Assembly (NCBI RefSeq): GCF_036323735.1
Contig: NC_086028.1
Coordinates: 37,132,001-37,196,000 of the forward strand
Source of the DNA: Rattus norvegicus
Taxonomy: Eukaryota > Chordata > Mammalia > Rodentia > Muridae
Length of the DNA stretch: 64,000 nt
Direction: 5' to 3'
Part shown: positions 30,165 to 40,842 of the stretch, piece after piece
Position numbering within the stretch: the first letter of the stretch is position 1
How the letters are laid out: every line of letters starts with the position of its first letter
Notes under the pieces: generated by a model
Databases searched by the model: none
What the model was told of the DNA's origin: nothing
What the model saw: only the letters and a program-made list of their open reading frames with translations
Translations under genes and position numbers: made by a program

Positions 30165-30279
30165 CAAAGTCTGAGGCCCAAGTCTGGAAAGGAAAGGCTC
30201 TTCGTGGGAGCTTCCGAGTCCTCGACTGAAATGGAAAATGATGATTGAGCAGTCCTGACTTTTAAAATCTTCAAACAAT
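30165..30279. other. Short unassigned spacer
   Basis: Nothing recognised. Confidence 0.4.
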
Positions 30280-30324
30280 ACCAAAAGGACTTAACTTTGT
30301 AAACACAAAGGAATCTCAGTCAAT

Positions 30325-30400
30325 GAGTAGAATATTCATTTATTAAGCACCTACTAAGTGCCTGGTACAGTATTAGCATATTAATTCTGCAGGAGTGTTC
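30325..30400 (-). repeat. MIR-like fragment, reversed
   Basis: ATTTATTAAGCACCTACTAA followed by GTGCCTGGTACAGTATTAG is the reversed MIR 3' block; well preserved for rodent DNA. Confidence 0.6.
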
Positions 30401-30860
30401 TTTATATCACACTCCCTTGTCTAATCCATCTCTATTGCTTACCTTTTAGAGGACTACATTGATGAATTGTTCTATTAAAGAAGGATAACGATATTTAAAG
30501 TCTTTAATGGGAGAGGAATCACAAAGGAGTTTTTAAGACTAATTTAGACTTGTGTGGAACATTCAACACATTATGCTAATTTTTTTTCAGAAGCTGAACA
30601 GCTTAGAAGGGGAAAAAAATCAGCCTGTTTTCATCTTGCTGCCAAAGCTGGGTGATCTAGGCCTCATCAGTGCTAACAAACGCACCCCTAATAGCAGTTT
30701 GCATTTGTTAGGCTGAAGACCGTGCCTCTGGAAAACATTCTTAGTGCTTATATTATCTTACAGATTACACTGGCGCTCAACCCAGGGTCCCAGGAAAAAT
30801 ATAATGGCAGATTGAAGCCGATGGGCTATTTTTATGGGAGAGACTTCATTATTCTGTGAA
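30401..30860. other. Candidate conserved noncoding block
   Basis: Repeat-free, AT-rich with many TAAT/ATTA cores and a CTATTTTTATGG MEF2/CArG-like word (about 30827-30838). It contains no long open frame. With the well-preserved MIR next to it, this looks slowly evolving, but conservation is not testable here. Confidence 0.4.
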
Positions 30861-32089
30861 GTTGAAAGAAATCTTTGAAGATTCAGGGATATGTGTGTGT
30901 GCGCATGTGCATACATGTGCAAACACACACACACCACACACTCATGAGCTCAGGTTGGCTGAGGAGTGTAGCTGCAGCCTTCTGGGTCTCAGGCACTTGC
31001 CTTGTAAGCCAGGAAAGCTGACTGAGATTGTGGGGTTGCAACACTGCCCTTCTCCCCAAGTTGGGCAGAAGGAGAAGCAGCTGGCCCTGCCCTAAGTCCC
31101 AGGCTGGGAGCCCCTTCTTTGCTAGAACATAGGCTTCATGGGTTAGGGCACAGGGGTTCTGATTTCTATAGTCCCCTTACAGCCAGTGCAGTACTGGGCA
31201 CCGCTGAGGGCATTGGTCCCCTGGCTGAGCAGAGGCTGTCAACCTATGGGAACAGTAGCCAGAGAGACAGGGTTACACTGAGTGTTTGTTACCCAGCCCC
31301 TCTCCCCCAAGTGCTACTCTGCTACATGGGCCACCTTTGGGGTGTGTGAGCAAATCCCAGGTTTGGGGTGTACTCGAGGGCAGCTCTGTGGTTTTGGAGG
31401 GCTTAGTAAGAACAGAGAGGAGAGGGAACATCATCCTGGACCACAGTCACTAGGACGGCTCCTGAAGGGGGCAGGCGGAACAAAGAGAAGAGAGGATGAT
31501 TTTGGGAGAGGAAGGCCACAAGTAAGGCCAGAAAGCAGGGGTGAGGCTTGGGGTTATGTAGAAAGACATGTGAGGCAGGGTAGGGGGATCCTGGCTTGAT
31601 ATGTCTCCAGGCTCCCAGGCCCTGAACCCCGATGTAGATCCATAGGGCTTTTCTCTTCAAAGGAGCTTCTTCTCCCTTCTTAAAGGCCATTCCCCTGCTG
31701 CTGGGCAGGAAAACAGAGCATCAGTTGTATCTCTGAGGTCTGTGACATCTTCCCACTTGTGTGCTCATCCTGCACATTGTGAAATGGTTGTGCCTGACTC
31801 CAAGGGCGGCCTTGTGTGCTCGACAGGGAGGCTGCACCCTTGTGCCCATGTCCAGGGGAAGAAACAGCGCTCAGAGTCAGTCGGGCCATGTGGTTCAAAT
31901 GGTACATCAGGAATGTCACCCGAGAGCTTTTGTGTCCTCAGGGACACAAACCGGGAACACTGGGGACTAAGATGTGAATTGGAGTTGAGCTAATCATCTG
32001 TTGTATGTATTGGGGAAGGGCATTGTAGATTGTCACGATCATAACGATAGTGGCTGGGAGGTAGGAAAATGTGGCCCCTATTACAGAGT
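30861..32089. other. Unique-looking DNA, nothing assigned
   Basis: A short CA-rich patch at about 30917-30941. Open frames (31282-31599, 31742-31993) have no recognisable family. Confidence 0.45.
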
Positions 32090-32452
32090 GATCCAGACTG
32101 AATGATTCATGGGATGCAAGAAGGGGAACCTATTATACTTTCCAGGCTAGATCTCAGAGTGCCTGAGGTACCAGGACCAGACTCTGCACTACTACTTCCT
32201 CTGTCCTGTCTTCCTGCTAGAGGACATGCCACAGGGGGATGGGGGTGGGGCTTTGATTATAACGACCCCACTCCTGCCACTGCCAGTTCATTCTCTTTGC
32301 TTTCTGTTTGTGGTTGAAGATGTGGTTTCTAGGCTTCCCCATGGGGTTGCCTCTGTCATTGTGGCCTCCCCGTCTGGATCCATAAACCCAAATAAACTCT
32401 CCCCTAAGTCATGTTTGGTGTCTTATCAAAGAAATGAAAGGTAACTGATATA
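32090..32452 (+). mobile_element. MaLR-related solo LTR, diverged
   Basis: GGGGGTGGGGCTTTGATTAT, ACCCAAATAAACTCTCCCCT and TGGTGTCTTATCAAAGAAAT ... GTAACTGATA fit the 3' half of the LTR group at 16912. The 5' half is unclear. Confidence 0.5.
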
Positions 32453-32454
32453 CT

Positions 32455-32825
32455 CCCAACCAAACAGGGAAGGAACGGATTTATTTTAGCTTACACTTCT
32501 GGGACACATTCTGTCATGGCAAAGGTCAATCTGACCTAGAGAATTCCTCAATTGACGTTCTTCCCCCAGGTGATCCTGTTCCTGCCCACCCCAACCAGGG
32601 CTCCCCTCATCATTTTTAAGGAAAAGACAAGGCAGGAACTCAAGTGATTAATTACATCACATCCAGAGCAGTGAGAAAGAAACACACCCACGTTGCCTGC
32701 TTCTTGCTTCTAGCTTTTCCCTGAGCTGTGTAGTTCAGGATTTCCTGCCTAGGGAATAGTGCCACCCACAGTAGGCTAGACCTTCCTTCATTAGTTAACA
32801 ATCAAGACAACCCCCAACAAACATA
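32455..32825 (-). mobile_element. MaLR-related LTR, reversed
   Basis: GGATTTATTTTAGCTTACAC, CTAGGGAATAGTGCCACCCA and AGTTAACAATCAAGACAACC follow the reversed order of a rodent MaLR-like LTR (compare 46172-46480). Opposite in orientation to its upstream neighbour. Confidence 0.6.
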
Positions 32826-32944
32826 TACCCAGGACACTCCGATTTAAAGAATTCCTCAGCTGAAGCTCTCTCCCTGACATGATCCTGCTTCATCCCACCC
32901 CACATAGGCCAGCCTCCTGAGACTCTGTCTCTCCTATTCAATAT

Positions 32945-33062
32945 TTGGGTGTCTTGGGTATCTGTCATCTTTCTTCCTTTTTTCTTCATCTTCTTCCTCC
33001 TCTTCCTTCTTCTTTTCTTTCTCCTCATATTCTTCTTCCCCCTCTTTCTTCCCCTCCCCGTC
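32945..33062 (+). repeat. Pyrimidine-rich low-complexity tract
   Basis: CTTCTTCCTCCTCTTCC-type sequence over about 110 bp. Confidence 0.85.
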
Positions 33063-33108
33063 TGCAAGAGCAACATAGGCTCCTAACCACTGAGTTCCTC
33101 TCCAGCCC
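33063..33108 (-). repeat. B2/B3 head fragment, reversed
   Basis: TGCAAGAGCAACATAGGCTC and CCACTGAGTTCCTCTCCAGC are the reversed tRNA-like head of a B2/B3 element. Confidence 0.6.
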
Positions 33109-33424
33109 TTTCTTCCTACCTTTTTATCTGTACCTACTTTTTTTTTTAATGTTACCTTCGGTTTCCTCCTGACTCCCTCAGGCTCTTTTTCTACTGGCTA
33201 GCTACTTTTCTTTTCTCAGCTAGACTATCTTCTTTGGGGACCGGTGTTGTCTAGTTTACTGTTGGATCCTTGAGGTCTGCCTCTGGGTCTCACACTTACC
33301 TGCTGCACACAGGGTGCTTGGTCCTTGTGTGTTAAGGGAAGGAACACATCCATGCACATGAATACAAGTGCCCAGCCGCATATGTAGACAGACTCATAGC
33401 TGAGACCTTTGTAGTCTTCACCAG
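33109..33424. other. Unassigned DNA
   Basis: No feature recognised. Confidence 0.4.
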
Positions 33425-33439
33425 CATGAACCAGTGGGC

Positions 33440-33541
33440 CTGGACCTCCTCATCCTCCTCTTCATCCTTTTCCTCCTCCTCATCCTCCTTGTACTCCTCA
33501 TCTTCCTTCTTCTTTTTTTCTTTCTTTCTTTCTTTTTTCTT
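33440..33541 (+). repeat. CTCCT/CTT-rich tract
   Basis: TCCTCCTCTTCATCC-type repeats grade into the T-rich tail of the following ID. Confidence 0.8.
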
Positions 33542-33621
33542 CTGGAGCTGGGGACCGAACCCAGGGCCTTACGCTTGCTAGGCAAGCGCTCTACCACTGA
33601 GCTAAGTCCCCAACCCTGTCT
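33512..33621 (-). repeat. SINE ID, reversed
   Basis: TGGAGCTGGGGACCGAACCC to TCTACCACTGAGCTAAGTCC. Flanks share TCTTCCTTCTT (33501-33511 and 33622-33632). Inserted into a CT-rich tract. Confidence 0.94.
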
Positions 33622-33872
33622 TCTTCCTTCTTCCTGTCCCCCTCCCACTTCTTCTTCTCATCATATAGTATTTTACTTACAAATTTTGCTTTTGTCAGAG
33701 TACACTTTCTCATTAGCAATTCCCACGGGGGAGGGAGAAATACTTTGTTACTCTTATACTTGTCAACAGCTCATTTCTATACAAATGAAGTGCATTTGAA
33801 GACTAAGTCTGCTTGGAATCTGTCCTATTTTAACCCACCTACAAAGGGGAGCGCTCTTGAAATTAAAATCGT
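33622..33872. other. Unassigned spacer
   Basis: No feature recognised before the U2 fragment. Confidence 0.4.
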
Positions 33873-33887
33873 GGTTCCTCGATTCCT

Positions 33888-33921
33888 ACACTTGATCTTA
33901 GCCAAAAGGCCGAGAAGCGAT
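33888..33921 (-). pseudogene. 3'-truncated U2 snRNA retropseudogene
   Basis: On the minus strand these 34 bases equal the first 34 nucleotides of U2 snRNA, without mismatch (AUCGCUUCUCGGCC onward, to ...AUCAAGUGU); two further bases match by overlap with the flank. A 15-bp direct repeat GGTTCCTCGATTCCT flanks it (33873-33887 and 33922-33936). There is no A-tail, promoter or remaining U2 body. 3'-truncated snRNA pseudogenes with flanking repeats are a known class of L1-mediated insertion. Confidence 0.95.
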
Positions 33922-33936
33922 GGTTCCTCGATTCCT

Positions 33937-34885
33937 TCCCCAAGACTTAAAGAATCAGTAATTTGAAACATCAGCATCTCCTGATTCGAGGTTCTCCAGA
34001 CACATAGCCATCGTTAGCTGCTGTCAGCTGAACAGTGTGGAAGGTTCCAAAGAGAGCACTTCCCAATGCCATGCAAAGTCTTATGCATGAACGGACAATC
34101 CCTCCCTCCCAGCCCAAGAAGTCCTTGTACTCTAATCCCGATAGGAATAAGTTGAACTCTCCTCAAGAAATGGGTCTTAAAGCCAGCATGAGCTCAGGGG
34201 ATGTCCAGTTGTGCTATGCCTAGTTGCACCTAACTTCTCTCCAACCTTTCCCTCAACAGATACATTCTGAAAATAGCCATGTAATTAGAAGACATTCTCC
34301 CAACCAATGACTTATTCTTTGTTCTCCTGCACTGTGGGGTGAGTGGCGTTGACAGAGCAGAGGCAAAGAGGCCTACAATCTAAGGTGCTACCCCAAAGAG
34401 GTCAGAGCTTCTGCTGCATGGCAACCGCTCTGCAGATGCCTACACTGTGGTAGCTGAAATAGCAAAGCCAAGCAAAGGTCAAAGTTTAGGCTGCCAAGAC
34501 CCCTGCCTTGACGAGTCCCCATGAACATAGATAGTAACTCCTTGTCCAGGGCCCCAGTGACTGTGCAGGGTGCAGGGAGAGAGAGTGTTCACTACAGGGT
34601 GGGCATTCAAGTTCCCAACTGGAAGCAGGCCCAAGAGCAGAACACTGACCACCCTCTTGCTAGGCCAATGAAGAAATGCAGCCTTGGAACCAGAATGGTG
34701 GCTTGGTGATAGCTGAATGGACTATGTGCCATGCCATCCTGGGATAGGCTGGTTCTGGAGAAATACAGAGACAATAGCAGGTTTGACCTCTGGGTTTTGG
34801 AGTAGCAGAGCTTGGCCTGCTTGGCCACTGTAAAGGGCCCAGCTTTAAGAGAACTGCCATGTTGCTTTTGAGGGCTCGAGGTCAT
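33937..34885. other. Unique-looking DNA, nothing assigned
   Basis: No repeat or exon recognised. Confidence 0.45.
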
Positions 34886-35064
34886 CCAACCTCCTCCTCT
34901 TCCTCCTCCTCCTCCTCCTCCTCCTCCTCCTCCTCCTCCTCCTCTTCTTCCTCCTCCTCCTCCTTCTCCTCCTTCTCCTCCTTCTCCTCTCCTCTTCTCC
35001 TCCTTCTCCTTCTCCTCTTCTTCTCCTCCTCCTCTTCCTCCTCCTCCTCCTCCTCCTCCTCCAC
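34886..35064 (+). repeat. (TCC)n/(CTT)n pure pyrimidine tract
   Basis: About 175 bp with almost no purine on the plus strand, mostly TCC/CTC with CTTCTCC blocks. All overlapping poly-Ser, poly-Glu and poly-Arg frames are artefacts of this tract. Confidence 0.95.
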
Positions 35065-35440
35065 ATTTCAATCATGTCAACTCTCAACTCCTTCCCTCCC
35101 TCTTCTGTACCCTCTATGACCTTCCTAACTTCTTGTTTTCTTTTAGATTTTTTCAAATAACCCATGGAGTCCAATTTTGACACCTATACATGAAGCAATG
35201 AGGATGATTATAGGTGAAGTAATGCCATCCCCAAGGGCTTATATCCTTGAAGAACAATGACTCTTCCTTTCTCAGTCGCCATCAGTGACCAATAGCCCCT
35301 CAGCTAAGGGTGGGGCCTCATCTCCCCTGCCCCGTACATGCTGGAATGTTGACTGACTGGGTCTTGGGCAAGCAATCACAGTGAGTTTGTAAGTGCATCA
35401 GCAGTGCCGGGAGGGCCTGGACTTCCTTGATTCCTTTTCA
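35065..35440. mobile_element. Lx/rodent L1-like remnant
   Basis: GTGACCAATAGCCCCTCAGC, TAAGGGTGGGGCCTCATCTC and ATGCTGGAATGTTGACTGAC match a known non-coding part of rodent L1; the first 70 bp are less certain. Orientation not assigned. Confidence 0.55.
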
Positions 35441-35683
35441 TTTACTAGTGATCCAGTTGCAGAAGCCACCAGCATTTTGTGGTCTAGCCTCTGGAAGGAG
35501 CTTATCTCTGTGTTTTGGATTTCTTGTACAGGGAAAGAGATGCATTCTTTGTGACCACCGATATCCCTCAACCACCAGAAAATGTGTGGCTCATGTCAGC
35601 TGTCCTGGCAGCAAAATGGTCACAGGAGCCTGGGACTTGAGTGGGAGGCAGGGCAGAGAGGACCTTCTGTTGAAGGAACCATT

Positions 35684-35783
35684 GCTCAGACTATCCTCAC
35701 ACTGAGGGTATTCTTAGGGCACATTAAATAGAGGCTCAGACTGTCCTCACACTGAGGGTATTCTTAGGGCACATTAAATAGAG
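35684..35783 (+). repeat. 50-bp tandem duplication
   Basis: 35684-35733 and 35734-35783 are the same 50-bp unit (starting GCTCAGACT, ending TTAAATAGAG) with one A/G difference. Very recent event. Confidence 0.97.
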
Positions 35784-36667
35784 GCTATGGGTTTATTGTC
35801 CCATAGGAAAAGTGACCTATGGCTGGACCATTGGCACAAAAGATGACGTGCCTCCCCCTCTGCCCTCAGCTTGGCTGGGCCCAGCACAGCCACAGAGAAT
35901 CCAAGGCTCGATCGATAAACCTCTGTGCAGGGCTGGCTCCTGGTGTAGCGTCAGCCCAGGGTGCAGCAGGAGCTGTCGCTTGCTCTTCCCACCTTCTCTC
36001 CTCTCTATTCCCTTCCTTCTGCTAACTTCTTGCTTCCTCCTCTTCTCTCTTGGTTGTCTGGTTTCTCAAGGAATCTGGAGGAAAGAGGCTCTCAGAGGAG
36101 GCCATAAAACCTCCCGAGTTCAGGTTTCTATTACACAGGGGAATGCGGAAGCCGATGATAGTCTATGAAAATTCAATAACCCTTGAAAATGACGCCAGAG
36201 TTGCTCTCTGTAAATTAAAATAGTGGGTACCAAGGAACCGTCTCTCACCTCTACTACAGAGAATGTGGAACCAAAGAGGCTTAAATCAGGTGTCCATTTC
36301 TTTTCTATAAAAGTATAGTTGATTTACCTCAACCAATGACACATGCAGAAGGTAGCTGTTGATTGTGTTTTAATGATACCCAACAAGCAAAAGCCTCCTT
36401 GCCTCTTGCAGTTGACAAATGAACAGGCACATAGAGATTCTCATCCCAGTGGGAAGATGCGCGATGAGCCAGCCGTCACACCAATCAGTTTATTAAGCAG
36501 CCACTGCAGATCCCATGACTGTGGTATTGTTAGAAGGTACAGGAGGGTGCAGGTGGCGGGACCAGGTCCTGCTCCACCTGACGCCTCTGACCTCCCCCAA
36601 CCCATTGTCCTCCTTTAATGAGAAGCCTTGAGTTTGAGGCTCTGTGGGTGCCCGGGGAACCTGGGTA
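35784..36667. other. Unique-looking DNA, nothing assigned
   Basis: About 36140-36330 is AT-rich and repeat-free, but shorter and less distinctive than the blocks called elsewhere. Confidence 0.45.
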
Positions 36668-37530
36668 TGTCTGTCTGTCTGTCTGTATACCTGTGTATTT
36701 CTCTGCATGTATGTACCTATGCATGTCTGTGTATATGTGCATTTTTGTCTGTGTGCATATCCTTGCATCTCTGTATCTTTGTACATCTCTTAATATAGTT
36801 ATGTAATGAATGTGTGTATGTATATAAGTATGTGTCTATATATCTGTATATATATGTCTGAGTGTGGGCTTGTGTGTGCTGTATGTATCTATGAATCTCT
36901 GTATATTTGAATAACTGTTTCTGTATATGTTCTGTGTGTGTGTATATATATATATATGTTTCTGTTTATGTAGGTATGCAGCATACATACGTGCCTGTGT
37001 GTACATATATTTACCTATGTATATATGTATATCTGTATATATCTGTATGTCTATGCATTTATGTCTATGTATGGCATCTCACTTTGTGTCTCGATATGTG
37101 TGTTTGTGCCCACATACGTGTATGATATATATGTGTGTGTCTCTGCTTCAGAGCTGGTGTGTTTCTATGTATATCTATGTCTATGTCTCTTTCTGTCTGT
37201 GTGTCTTTTCTTTCTTTTTTTTTTCCGGAGCTGGGGACCGAACCCAGGGCCTTGCGCTTCCTAAGCAAGCGCTCTACCACTGAGCTAAATCCCCAACCCC
37301 CTGTGTGTCTTTTCTATGTGTGTACTATATCTTCATATTTGTCTCTGTGTGTGTTTGTGCCTATGTGTTCTCTCTGTATATATCTGTATGTCTGTGTCTC
37401 TGTGTATCTGAATATATATGTGTACACACACACATATGTCTCCAAGTGTGTCTGTATATCTGTGTGTCTAACCTGTGGTGTGTGTGTGTGTGTGTCTGTG
37501 TGTGTGTGTGTGTGTGTGGAAGAGAGGCCA
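36668..37530 (+). repeat. Degenerate TGTCTGTATA-type array
   Basis: About 770 bp of degenerate alternating purine-pyrimidine sequence (TGTCTGTC, TATGTATA, GTGTGTGT), interrupted by an ID at 37212-37300 and ending in a (GT)n run at about 37478-37518. Confidence 0.9.
37212..37300 (-). repeat. SINE ID, reversed
   Basis: CCGGAGCTGGGGACCGAACC to CTCTACCACTGAGCTAAATC. A 15-bp target duplication CTGTGTGTCTTTTCT at 37197-37211 and 37301-37315 shows clean insertion into the array. Confidence 0.97.
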
Positions 37531-38109
37531 TGCTTCTCCCTGCTCAGTCACACACAGTGCTCCCCTTTTGCAGAATTCCCATTTCAGAAACTCGGGATCC
37601 AGGCATCCAGTTCCGTCAAGTGATAAACTGGCAGAGCAGAAGACAGTCCGTCTGAGGGGGATTAATTAACTCCCTTTTTAGGACAAAGAACATTCTCTCT
37701 AAGATCCAAAACTCCCCCACAGTCCCTGTGCGGCTTCGGGTGGGAGGCAAGGCAGTGTTCTGAGTGGATCCAAACCTGTGAGTGATCTGGAACTGGAGGT
37801 TCCCCGGAGACCCCAGATTTGAGCTGTCAGTTTCTTCACCCAGCAGGTGAAGTGCCCAGTGCCAGGCTCTGTGCTTAGAATTCCTTGGAGGGCTGGCAGT
37901 GACAGGGTGAGGGCTGGGTATGGTGAGGGCTCCCAGGGAGGCCGCTGTGAAGGACTAGTGTCAGTGTCCTCACTGGTGCCTTTTGTGTGCTGTGTGTGCT
38001 TTCCAGGGGTCTCGGATGTACACAGAGACACACTTGGTGTGCAAGCCTCTGCTTATGCATATATGGGCACACTTACACACAAGCAGCAAGTTCATCCTGC
38101 TGTGGCGCA
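37531..38109. other. Unique-looking DNA, nothing assigned
   Basis: No repeat or exon recognised. Confidence 0.45.
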
Positions 38110-38345
38110 CCCCACTGTTAGGGAAGAGATCAAAGGCTGTTAATGGATCAAATATTAAATGGCAGTTAAACACTGCACTGAATAATTCACCTTTCTTCAT
38201 GTGAGCAACGTGGCACTGACTGAAATAGGAAGTGGTTTTTATGCCGATAACGGTGTTAGCAGGGGAAGCAGGCAGTGGTGTTTGTTTTCCTGAAGTGTTA
38301 GAAAATGTGTGAGAATCCAAGTCTTCACTTATTAAATTCAGTCCT
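38110..38345. other. Candidate conserved noncoding block
   Basis: Repeat-free AT-rich block with GTTAATGGATCAAATATTAA, TGAATAATTCACC and ACTTATTAAATTC words. No gene frame. Confidence 0.3.
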
Positions 38346-38774
38346 ATGGGAAAACAGTGTCAAGATTTTCTCTCTCACCTAGATTTTTATGGAATTAGGT
38401 GGCAGGGGATTGGGAAACATGGAAGGGGAGCGTGGACGAGGGCAGTGCATTCCCTGGAAGCCTGGTGGACTGAGGTGGGGGATTCTGCCCTTATAGTCAC
38501 AGCTCACCCTGGCCTGGGCCAGAGGCCCTGACGGAGTTGATTAACTTAGATCTCTTGAAGCTGCTCTCTCCGGGTGGACCTCATGAAGTGGGATGGATAG
38601 AGAGAGACAGGAGTGGCAGAGGCAGAGGCGAGGTGGCATCAGAAGGAGGCTTTGGAGTGAAGCGAGGGCGAGTTAAGGAGTGTGGGCAGCCTGAGGAGCT
38701 GGAGGACAGAATGTCCCCTTCGGGAAGGATGAGGCTGCACTCAGGCCATCTGTCATTCTAGCCAAGCGTAATCC
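38346..38774. other. Unassigned DNA
   Basis: No repeat recognised. Confidence 0.45.
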
Positions 38775-38885
38775 ACTTTGGACTTGTGACATTCTGTCCT
38801 GAAGGGAATATATTTGTATTGTTTTAAGCAGCTACATTTGCTGTCATTTATTACGGTAACATTGGGAGCCTGTCATGTAGGTTCT
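38775..38885 (+). mobile_element. MLT1-like LTR 3' end
   Basis: TGTATTGTTTTAAGCAGCTA followed by CATTTATTACGGTAAC matches the MLT1/MaLR 3' end. Remaining LTR not recognisable. Confidence 0.45.
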
Positions 38886-39196
38886 AGGGTCTTTCTCCCT
38901 GAAGCTCTGTATTATTCCAAATGACACCGTCAGGCTGGGGTTTCCCACTTGTGGGAAACAGGTGTTCTTTACTACGATTATAGTTGGTCGTACATAGAGA
39001 AATTAGAGTGAGCTCTACCTGTAGTATTCTGTGTAGTCCTCATGAGGTCTCTGTAGTAAGGTTCTAGTCACCTTGTTTTAGCTACTGCCCGAGTAACAAA
39101 TGACATCAAACAGTTCAAACTCCAAAACATCATATGGAAAGGATCTACAGGAGTTCAAACCTTGAGGGCAGATGTCACAGCAGACTTGCCTACCTT
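38886..39196. other. Unassigned DNA
   Basis: A weak MLT1/Tigger-like word (AGTAACAAATGACATCAAAC) at about 39093 was not strong enough to call. Confidence 0.4.
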
Positions 39197-39411
39197 TTTG
39201 CCATTGTTAATCTTGACTGTCCACTTGATGGGATTTAGAATCGCTAAGGAGACACATCTCTGGGCATACCTGGGGGCTTTTCCAGAGAGGTTTAACTAGA
39301 AGGGGAATATCTACCATGACTGTGTGCATATGCCGTTCTGTAGGCTGGAGTTCTGAACTGAATCGAAGGGAAAAAAGAGCTGAGCTCCAACACCAAACTT
39401 CCTGAATGTGG

Positions 39412-39738
39412 TTTCTTAGTTAGGGTTTTACTGCTATGAACAGACACCATGACCAAGGCAAGTCTTATAAAAGACAACATTTAATTGAGGCTGGCTTACA
39501 GGTTCAGAGGTTCAGTCCAGTATCATCAAGGCAGGAGCATGGGAGCATCCAGGCAGGCATGGTGCAGGAGGAGCTGAGAGTTCTACATCTTCATCTGAAG
39601 GCTGCTAGTGGAAGACTTAATTCCAAACAGTTAGGAGTAGGGTCTTAAAGCCCACAGTCCCAGTGACACACCCACTCCAACAAGGTCACACCTCCAAAGA
39701 GTGCCACTCCCTGGGCCGAGCATATACAAACCATCACA
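39412..39738 (-). repeat. MT LTR (3' LTR of element)
   Basis: Plus reading TTTCTTAGTTAGGG ... CAAACCATCACA. On the element's strand this is the 3' LTR. Compared with its partner it lacks a block of about 19 bp near TCTAATGAGGCC. Confidence 0.92.
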
Positions 39739-40842
39739 TTCCACTCCCTGGCCCCCATAGGCTTGTTCAAACACATAGCAAAATACATTTAGTCCAACTT
39801 CCAAAGTCCCCATAGTCTACAGCAGTCTCAACAATGTTAAAAGTCCAAAGTTCAAGGTCTCTTCTGAGATTCATCCAATCACTTCACTGTAACCCCCAAA
39901 GTAAGACAGGAAATCAGCTGGGCAGACTCCAAACTCTGCATCTCCATGTCTGATGGCAAAGCAGTCTTCAGATCTTCAACTCCCTTTTCATCCTTGTTGA
40001 CTGCAACAAAGTTCTTTCTCCTGGGCTGGTTCCACTCCCCGTTAGCAGCTTTCCTCGGCAGATAGCCCACGGCTCTGGCATCTTGAACACCTTGGGGTCT
40101 CCAAGGCAACTTCAATATTACAGCTTCTTGTTCTAATGTCTGGGATCCACACATGATCTTATGTGCGCCTCCAAAGGACTGGCATCACTTCTCCAGCTCT
40201 GCCCTCTGTAGCACTCAAGTTCAGCTTGGTCCACTTCACTTCTGCTGCTGTTCTTGGTGGTCATCCCATGGTACTGGCATCTCCAATACCCTGGGGTCTT
40301 CGTCAGCAAGGAGGCTTCACCAATAGCCTCTCACAGGCTCTCTTTATGGTGCCAAGCCTCAACTCCTTTGCATGACCCCTTCAGTCCTGGGCCATCAACT
40401 ACAACTGAGGCTGCACCTTCACCAACGGCCTTCCCTGGCCTCTCACACTGCCAAGCCTCAGCTGTTCTTCATGACCCCTTCATGCCTTCAAAACCAGTAC
40501 CACCTGGGTGACTCTTATACATTACCAAGTACAGCTGCAGCATGAGGTACAACCTTGGCTATCTCTGGAACATAGCTTCTTTGTGCTCTCAGAAAACACT
40601 TCCCAGAAGATTTCACCTCAGCCATTCTAGTCTCTTAATCACCACTAATCTCTTAGCTCCAGCTAACCAGCATCAACTTTCCCAGTATTTCCTTTTATTC
40701 TGGACTCTAAAACCAGAGCCACGTGGCCAAAACTGCCCAGTTCTATTGCTTGCTAGGGCTGGAATGTGGCTCCCTTGTTTTATTATATTACTGCCAGCTT
40801 TCTGTTTTCCAACTCCTTCACTGCTTAAAATTGGCTCTCTTG

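Noticed and set aside
33886..33921. Functional U2 snRNA gene
   Set aside because: Only 34-36 of about 190 nucleotides are present, with no promoter elements and with flanking duplications.
34607..35183. Poly-Glu, poly-Arg, poly-Ser and poly-Gly frames of 60-154 residues
   Set aside because: All are readings of one trinucleotide tract; no flanking coding signal.
39060..39130. DNA-transposon or MLT1 inverted fragment
   Set aside because: Similarity limited to one short word; too weak to call.
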